DNA from: Vibrio ichthyoenteri ATCC 700023
GTDB taxonomy: Bacteria; Pseudomonadota; Gammaproteobacteria; Enterobacterales; Vibrionaceae
Assembly: GCF_000222605.1 (NCBI RefSeq)
Contig: NZ_AFWF01000031.1
Location: 1 to 64,000, forward strand
Length of the DNA stretch: 64,000 bases
Direction of reading: 5' to 3'
Part shown: piece after piece, positions 59,072 to 64,000 of the stretch
Position numbering within the stretch: the first letter of the stretch is position 1
Layout of the letters: each line of letters starts with the position of its first letter
Translations under genes and position numbers: made by a program
The notes under the pieces: generated by a model
Seen by the model: the letters and a program-made list of their open reading frames with translations, nothing else
Told to the model about the DNA's origin: nothing
The model's database searches: none

Positions 59072-59638
59072 CTATTTTTCGCGGTTTAGAGAGCGCTGTC
59101 TCAGCAGCTTTTGTTGTTGGTAAAGGGCGGCCTTTATCAACAAATCCTGGTCTAAATCACGGAGTAGGTCGTACTTGACGGTAATGACATACTGCTGGTT
59201 CTCTTCCGTACATTGAGTCACGGAACCATAGCAATAAATGGCGGCAGCAGGATGGTCGAGAAACAGTTTTACTCGCAGCTTCTGACCGATGGTCAAAGCT
59301 TGTTCGGCTTGATAGCTAAACTGGCTTGCGCCAAAGGTAAGAGTTTGGTGACGTAGTGCTGGGTCATCTTGCTGCGATAACATAAAGGTTAGCAGAAGAT
59401 TGAGTTTACTATTTTGTGTATCTAACAATTGAATGACGTGCTTAAAATCATTGCTCTTCAATTCGGCGCGCGCAGCATCATTGAGTTGGTCGAGAAAGCT
59501 AAATTCACTGGCTACCAGAAATGGCGCTGGAATTTCAGCCTCAAATTGGTCGAAGGTTGGATACGCCGCATTTTCTGCCAAGGCTTCGACATTGGCGATC
59601 ATTTGGTAATGAACAGAGAAATATTCTTGGTCAGACAT
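59072..59638 (-). CDS. plzB: PilZ-family protein, PlzB-like
   Basis: A 188-residue protein in the position of V. cholerae plzB, directly before mfd. The C-terminal half (about 95-180) looks like a PilZ barrel (KLRVKLFLDHPAAAIYCYGS, VITVKYDLL). However, I see neither the RxxxR nor the D/NxSxxG motif needed for cyclic-di-GMP binding. It is therefore probably a non-binding PilZ protein, as described for V. cholerae PlzB. The ATG at 59638 has AAGGA nine bases upstream; the frame extends to 59680 without a ribosome site. Confidence 0.72.
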   Translation of the reverse strand: MSDQEYFSVHYQMIANVEALAENAAYPTFDQFEAEIPAPFLVASEFSFLDQLNDAARAELKSNDFKHVIQLLDTQNSKLNLLLTFMLSQQDDPALRHQTLTFGASQFSYQAEQALTIGQKLRVKLFLDHPAAAIYCYGSVTQCTEENQQYVITVKYDLLRDLDQDLLIKAALYQQQKLLRQRSLNREK

Positions 59639-59814
59639 GCAACTTTTCCTTCTATTGATGTTCTGATTATCGTCATACACGGCAACTAATCAAGGTATGT
59701 CATTGTTATCGGCGACTTAATTACTAAATTTAACCGTGAAATGGCAATTTAAGGCTATCAGCCCTTTAAATTAACCGTTACAGTATTCGTCATTATTTGG
59801 CTTTGGTTTTTGTT

Positions 59815-61023
59815 ATGTTTCATCCAGTGTCGACCTATATTGGATTGCGCTACTTACGTGGACGATCTGGTGATAGGTTTAGCCGTTTTGTTTCTTACAT
59901 GTCGACTGCCGGCATCACGATTGGAGTGATGTCTCTTGTCACCGTACTTTCAGTCATGAATGGCTTTGAAGGTCAACTGAAAGGTCGCATCCTTGGTGTG
60001 CTACCACAGGCAATTATTTCCCACGATGACGGCAAAACGCCCCGCAGTGAAAGTGCGCCTGAATTTATTCAAGCGATGTCGAGTGCCGGCCATCCAGAGC
60101 CCATCGTGCAAAGCGAAGCGGTCATTCAAAGTGCAAAGAAATTGAGTGCAGGGTTGTTGATTGGTATTGAACCCGGTGAGCACGACCCGATTGAAGAGCA
60201 TCTTATTGCTGGACGATTGTCAGAGCTAAAAGCGGGTAAATACCAAGTTTTCATCGGCAGTTCACTGGCGCGCTCTATGGATTTATCGCCAGGCGATAAA
60301 GTCCGTCTAATGGTCACCAGCGCCAGTCAGTTTACTCCTCTTGGCCGCATCCCTAGTCAACGTATTTTTACTGTTGCTGGTATTTATAACACCGGTTCTG
60401 ACGTCGATGGGCAACTTATGTTAACCCATTTAGATGATGCTGCGCGTTTAATGCGCCTTAATAAAGATACAATGACCGGATGGCGTTTGTTCTTTAACGA
60501 TCCGTTTGTTGTCAGTGATATGAGTAAACAACCGTTGCCAGATGGCTGGCAGTGGCAAGATTGGCGCGCGCAACGAGGAGAGTTATTCCAAGCGGTGCGC
60601 ATGGAAAAGAATATGATGGGTCTGATGCTTGGCCTTATTGTCGGCGTCGCTGCATTTAACATTGTATCCGCGTTGATAATGGTGGTAATGGAGAAGCAAT
60701 CGGAAGTGGCTATTTTGAAAACGCAAGGCATGACCGATCGCCAAGTGATGGCCATTTTTATGGTGCAAGGCGCGAGCAGCGGTGTAGTGGGTGCGGTGAT
60801 AGGTGGCGTGTTAGGTGTTTTACTTTCGTCCAATTTGAATAGCTTACTGGAGAGTGCGGGCATTGCCTTGTTCTCATTCGGTGGCTCATTGCCAGTAGTG
60901 ATTAATCCGCTGCAAATATTGGTTGTCGTTTCTTTGGCTGTGATGCTCAGCCTACTGGCAACATTGTTTCCTTCTTATCGAGCATCGTCTGTTAAACCTG
61001 CTGAGGCATTAAGATATGAGTGA
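59815..61023 (+). CDS. lolC: Lipoprotein-releasing system permease LolC
   Basis: A 402-residue subunit of the LolCDE ABC transporter, which extracts lipoproteins from the inner membrane and hands them to LolA. It has an N-terminal membrane segment ([20 protein letters not shown]), a large periplasmic domain (about 48-260) and three C-terminal membrane segments (FtsX-type). The Hook region that binds LolA is expected in the periplasmic domain. ATG 59815 gives the family-like start [20 protein letters not shown]; an upstream TTG is less likely. It overlaps lolD by eight bases. Confidence 0.94.
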   Translation: MFHPVSTYIGLRYLRGRSGDRFSRFVSYMSTAGITIGVMSLVTVLSVMNGFEGQLKGRILGVLPQAIISHDDGKTPRSESAPEFIQAMSSAGHPEPIVQSEAVIQSAKKLSAGLLIGIEPGEHDPIEEHLIAGRLSELKAGKYQVFIGSSLARSMDLSPGDKVRLMVTSASQFTPLGRIPSQRIFTVAGIYNTGSDVDGQLMLTHLDDAARLMRLNKDTMTGWRLFFNDPFVVSDMSKQPLPDGWQWQDWRAQRGELFQAVRMEKNMMGLMLGLIVGVAAFNIVSALIMVVMEKQSEVAILKTQGMTDRQVMAIFMVQGASSGVVGAVIGGVLGVLLSSNLNSLLESAGIALFSFGGSLPVVINPLQILVVVSLAVMLSLLATLFPSYRASSVKPAEALRYE

Positions 61024-61702
61024 TTTACTACAGTGTCGTGATGTAACCAAGATTTATCATGAAGGGGCGCTGGAAACTCAAGTTTTGAAAGGCGTCAGCT
61101 TTGATTTGAAACGCGGCGAACTGGTCTCAATTATTGGTACTTCAGGTTCAGGTAAAAGTACACTTTTGCATGTATTGGGCGCTCTAGATGATACCAGTGC
61201 AGGACAGGTGACCTTTTTAGGGCAAGAGCTATCGAAACTCAGTTCTAACAAGCAAGCGAAGTTGCGAAATAAACACTTGGGCTTTGTTTATCAGTTTCAC
61301 CATCTTTTAGCTGACTTTAGCGCGTTAGAAAACGTAGCAATGCCACTGCTAATTGGTGGTATGAAGGTGGTCGATGCAAAACAAAAAGCACTCGCGTTGT
61401 TAGAAAAAGTCGGTCTTTCACATCGTGTTGAACACCGTCCTTCGGAGCTTTCTGGTGGTGAGCGCCAGCGAGTGGCCATTGCGCGTGCGTTGGTGAATAG
61501 CCCAGACCTAGTGTTAGCGGATGAACCGACAGGTAATCTAGATCATAAAACCGCATTGGCAATTTATGACTTAATGCGTGAGCTTAATCGAGAGTCAGGC
61601 ACGGCATTTTTAGTCGTCACCCATGATGGTGAATTGGCGGGTAAAATGGATCGCCAACTGCATATGAAAGATGGTTTGTTGGTTGATGTGGAGGGCGCGT
61701 AG
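61016..61702 (+). CDS. lolD: Lipoprotein-releasing system ATPase LolD
   Basis: A 228-residue ABC ATPase with Walker [10 protein letters not shown] (41-49), a Q-loop, signature [15 protein letters not shown], Walker B LVLADEP and the switch histidine VVTHD. It powers lipoprotein release by LolC/LolE. Its start overlaps the lolC end and its stop overlaps lolE (TAGTG), giving a tightly coupled operon. Confidence 0.96.
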   Translation: MSDLLQCRDVTKIYHEGALETQVLKGVSFDLKRGELVSIIGTSGSGKSTLLHVLGALDDTSAGQVTFLGQELSKLSSNKQAKLRNKHLGFVYQFHHLLADFSALENVAMPLLIGGMKVVDAKQKALALLEKVGLSHRVEHRPSELSGGERQRVAIARALVNSPDLVLADEPTGNLDHKTALAIYDLMRELNRESGTAFLVVTHDGELAGKMDRQLHMKDGLLVDVEGA

Positions 61703-62946
61703 TGTTCTCTTCACTATCTTTGTTCATTGGTCGTCGTTTTAGTCGCGCCAAACAGCGCAATAAAATGGTGTCGTTTATTTCACTTTCTTCGACCATCGGT
61801 ATTGCAGTCGGTGTGGCGGTAATCATTATTGGCTTGTCGGCAATGAATGGTTTTGAACGCGAGTTGAAAGATCGTGTTTTGTCGGTGATTCCGCACGGTG
61901 AATTTGAAGGCGTGCACGGTTCGATTCAACATTGGCAGAACTTGCTCAAACAAGCGGAAAAACACCCGCAAATTGAGGCGACAGCTCCTTACGTCAAACT
62001 CACTGCATTGGCAGAGCGTGGCCAGCAACTGAAAGCGATCGAAGTGCGCGGTATTGATCCGGACAAAGAGTCTTTGGTCTCTAACTTAAGCCAGTTTATC
62101 GACCCTGCGAGTTGGCAGGCGTTTCAAGCTGGTCAGCAGCAAGTGATTCTTGGTCAAGGTGTTGCTGACTTATTAGATGCAAAGGTCGGTGATTACATTA
62201 GCTTGTTGATTCCTTCCTCCGGCAGCGCAAGTAAAGTGCAAACGCCAAAGCGGGTACGAGTTAAGGTGGCGGGGTTGCTTACGCTCAATGGCCAGATAGA
62301 TCATAACCTTGCTTTGATTCCTCTCGCAGATGCCCAAAATTACGCCAAATTAGGCAGTGCTGTCAGTGGTGTTTCGGTGCGTGTGACCGAGGTGTTGGAT
62401 ACTCTACCGATCATTCGTGAAGTCGGTAATACTTTGAATGAAGTGGTCTACTTACGCTCTTGGCAGAGTAAATATGGCTACCTTTATCGCGATATTCAGC
62501 TAGTTCGTACCATTATGTATTTGGTGATGGTATTGGTGATTGGTGTGGCGAGCTTCAACATTGTCTCGACCTTGATGATGGCGGTGAAAGATCGCGCAGC
62601 AGAGATTGCGATTTTACGTACCATGGGGGCGACCGATGGCTTAGTAAAGCGTATTTTTGTTTGGCAGGGAGTATTCTCTGGCGTGCTCGGCAGTCTTTTT
62701 GGCAGTGTCGTCGGGGTATTGGTTGCGCTCAACCTCACGCCGATAATCAAAGGTCTTGAAGCTTTGATTGGCCACCAATTCCTCTCGGGAGATATCTATT
62801 TTGTTGATTTTTTACCATCTCAAGTGATGTCGAGTGATGTGCTGATGGTCTCGGGAACCGCCATTGTGTTGAGCTTACTCGCGACTTGGTATCCTGCTTC
62901 AAGAGCCAGTCAGCTCAATCCCGCTGCTGTGCTAAGTTCTAAATAA
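61702..62946 (+). CDS. lolE: Lipoprotein-releasing system permease LolE
   Basis: A 414-residue FtsX-type permease paralogous to LolC. It has the same N-terminal pattern (STIGIAVGVAVIIIGLSAMN, then GFERELKDRVLSVIPHGE), a large periplasmic domain that takes the lipoprotein, and three C-terminal membrane segments (ending SQLNPAAVLSSK). GTG start overlapping the lolD stop. The separate LolC and LolE, as in E. coli, mark the heteromeric form of the transporter. Confidence 0.95.
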   Translation: MFSSLSLFIGRRFSRAKQRNKMVSFISLSSTIGIAVGVAVIIIGLSAMNGFERELKDRVLSVIPHGEFEGVHGSIQHWQNLLKQAEKHPQIEATAPYVKLTALAERGQQLKAIEVRGIDPDKESLVSNLSQFIDPASWQAFQAGQQQVILGQGVADLLDAKVGDYISLLIPSSGSASKVQTPKRVRVKVAGLLTLNGQIDHNLALIPLADAQNYAKLGSAVSGVSVRVTEVLDTLPIIREVGNTLNEVVYLRSWQSKYGYLYRDIQLVRTIMYLVMVLVIGVASFNIVSTLMMAVKDRAAEIAILRTMGATDGLVKRIFVWQGVFSGVLGSLFGSVVGVLVALNLTPIIKGLEALIGHQFLSGDIYFVDFLPSQVMSSDVLMVSGTAIVLSLLATWYPASRASQLNPAAVLSSK

Positions 62947-62994
62947 CGGTTTTATGAACAATAATACCATTGTTGATTGAGTGAATGTAAAAAC

Positions 62995-63022
62995 AAAAAA
63001 AGGACCGAAAGGTCCTTTTTTT
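62995..63022 (+). terminator. Terminator after lolCDE
   Basis: AAAAAAAGGACC-GAAA-GGTCCTTTTTTT, a perfect 12-bp stem with a GNRA-type loop and long A/T runs on both sides. Confidence 0.88.
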
Positions 63023-63152
63023 ATATCTGAATATGAGGCAGTATTTAAACGTTCAAAGCAAATCATCATACTCAAGCAACATAGCAATTTCTTGGTGTGA
63101 TGATGTTTATTTAATATTGCGCTAAATTATTCGTTTGTCTTTGCGACAGAGT

Positions 63153-63680
63153 CTATCTTAGCTTTCGAGGTAAACGGAAGCGACGTTTCTGCCAGCTTCT
63201 AACCACTGAATAACGCCAAAGCCCTTTGATACCGAAATAACCAATCATTGCTGATGTGACACCACAAATCATGCAGCCGAGCAGGAATGGCGGCCCGATG
63301 GTGCTCATTTGGTGCAGGATGAATTCCCACGACAGTTCAAAGTGAAAGGGTTGCGGCGGTACATGCATAACCCAAGCGCCCAGCTTATAGGCAAAGTAAA
63401 ACAATACCGGCATGGTAATCGGATTACTCACCCACACCAAGGCAACGGAAAGGGGAAGGTTAACTCCGCAGATAATGGCGAGTCCAGCCGACATAATCAT
63501 TTGGCTTGGCAGCGGTACAAACGCCATAAACAAGCCAACAGCAAACGCACCGGCTGCTGAGCGGCGGTTAAGGCACCATAAATTTGGGTTATAAAGCACA
63601 TTGCCAAAAACCTTTAATGCCTTCTGACGTTTGATCATCTCATGGTCAGGCATAAAGCGTTTTATGAATTTTCTTGGCAT
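63153..63680 (-). CDS. DUF2062 membrane protein
   Basis: A 175-residue inner-membrane protein with a basic N-terminus, the DUF2062 signature SAAGAFAVGLFMAFVPLPSQ and about three hydrophobic segments (about 43-62, 65-95, 130-155), ending in an Arg/Lys-rich tail. Function unknown. Its start codon lies eight bases from the divergent comEC start, an arrangement that leaves no separate promoter space. The ribosome site is weak; an in-frame ATG at 63653 is an alternative start. Confidence 0.82.
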   Translation of the reverse strand: MPRKFIKRFMPDHEMIKRQKALKVFGNVLYNPNLWCLNRRSAAGAFAVGLFMAFVPLPSQMIMSAGLAIICGVNLPLSVALVWVSNPITMPVLFYFAYKLGAWVMHVPPQPFHFELSWEFILHQMSTIGPPFLLGCMICGVTSAMIGYFGIKGLWRYSVVRSWQKRRFRLPRKLR

Positions 63681-63688
63681 CGGAAATT

Positions 63689-64000
63689 ATGTCTCTCTTT
63701 ATTCATTATTGGACATTAGCGTCATTCGCTACCTTGATCATAACCACACCCATTTGGCCAAGTATGCCTGTGTGGGGTTGGTCAGTTCCTTGCCTAGTTT
63801 GGCTATTGCTTAGTTTCTATTGTAGAAGGCTTCGATGGGGCTGTGGAATTGCCTTGGCACTAATCGTGATTTTGACTAGTAGCAATTTGTTGCTCCATCA
63901 ATCAAACACCCTGTTTCAAGCCGGTTCGAATATTATCATAAATGCTGAAGTTGACAGTCTTTTTAAGCCAATTAAGCATGGCTTTCAAGGGATAGCCTCG
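63689..64000 (+). CDS. comEC: DNA uptake channel ComEC/Rec2 (N-terminal part, cut by the window)
   Basis: The frame from ATG 63689 stays open to the window end, giving 104 residues: two or three N-terminal hydrophobic segments (HYWTLASFATLIITTPIW, VPCLVWLLLSFYC, IALALIVILTSSNLLL) followed by the start of a soluble domain (QSNTLFQAGSNIIINAEVDS). This N-terminus and the position between a DUF2062 gene and (outside the window) the expected msbA match vibrio comEC, the inner-membrane channel for single-stranded DNA in natural transformation. The main competence domain is not visible. Confidence 0.72.
   Translation, partial: MSLFIHYWTLASFATLIITTPIWPSMPVWGWSVPCLVWLLLSFYCRRLRWGCGIALALIVILTSSNLLLHQSNTLFQAGSNIIINAEVDSLFKPIKHGFQGIAS

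Overview
The window is a stretch of a Vibrio chromosome, most likely the large chromosome. The evidence is conserved gene order: ald | lrp-ftsK, dsbB, nhaB | fadR, hcp-hcr, a Card1-like nuclease gene, hinT-lipoprotein-ycfL-lpoB-thiK-ycfP-ndh, plzB-mfd-csiV, lolCDE and comEC. Lineage-typical proteins agree: a 279-residue FadR with the vibrio insertion, CsiV, MshQ-type adhesin and NhaB. I cannot fix the species. No rRNA, tRNA, CRISPR array, insertion sequence or integrase gene was seen.

Region 1 (1-9.7 kb) is an auxiliary type VI secretion (T6SS) payload module: vgrG, a DUF4123 adaptor, a 1002-residue effector of unrecognised activity, and signal-peptide-bearing Sel1-repeat proteins that are probably immunity proteins. 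The effector's last ~204 codons plus an immunity gene and terminator are duplicated downstream as an orphan cassette. That copy has no start signals, and its immunity gene is frameshifted in the signal peptide and mosaic in sequence.

Region 2 (10-19.2 kb) is a five-gene operon of MSHA-like minor pilins ending in a 2301-residue MshQ/DUF6701 adhesin-like protein, with no major pilin gene beside it. Region 3 (19.3-24.3 kb) is a TetR-regulated RND efflux pair with two matching palindromic operators between regulator and pump. Then come small ORFs, including a 54-residue putative membrane protein at 24707-24871 and a DUF3081 gene.

Region 4 (25.5-40.4 kb) is core metabolism and cell biology: pta and ackA (acetate overflow), yfbV, alanine dehydrogenase divergent from lrp, ftsK, dsbB, nhaB divergent from fadR, and hcr. 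Region 5 (40.5-44.1 kb) is a nitrosative-stress circuit: hcp has a sigma-54 promoter and a dyad of two NorR-type sites, and norR has a perfect FNR box upstream. norR itself is frameshifted, and the sequence between its Walker A motif and the next conserved block is 13 nt shorter than expected, so the circuit may be broken in this strain.

Region 6 (44.1-64 kb) holds a CARF-nuclease (Card1/DUF1887-like) gene away from any CRISPR locus, a chemoreceptor, hinT and its lipoprotein neighbours, ndh with a perfect FNR box, an acetyltransferase, plzB-mfd-csiV, lolCDE for lipoprotein export, a DUF2062 gene, and the first 104 codons of comEC, cut by the window end. Functional labels come from reading translations and gene order; no database search was run.
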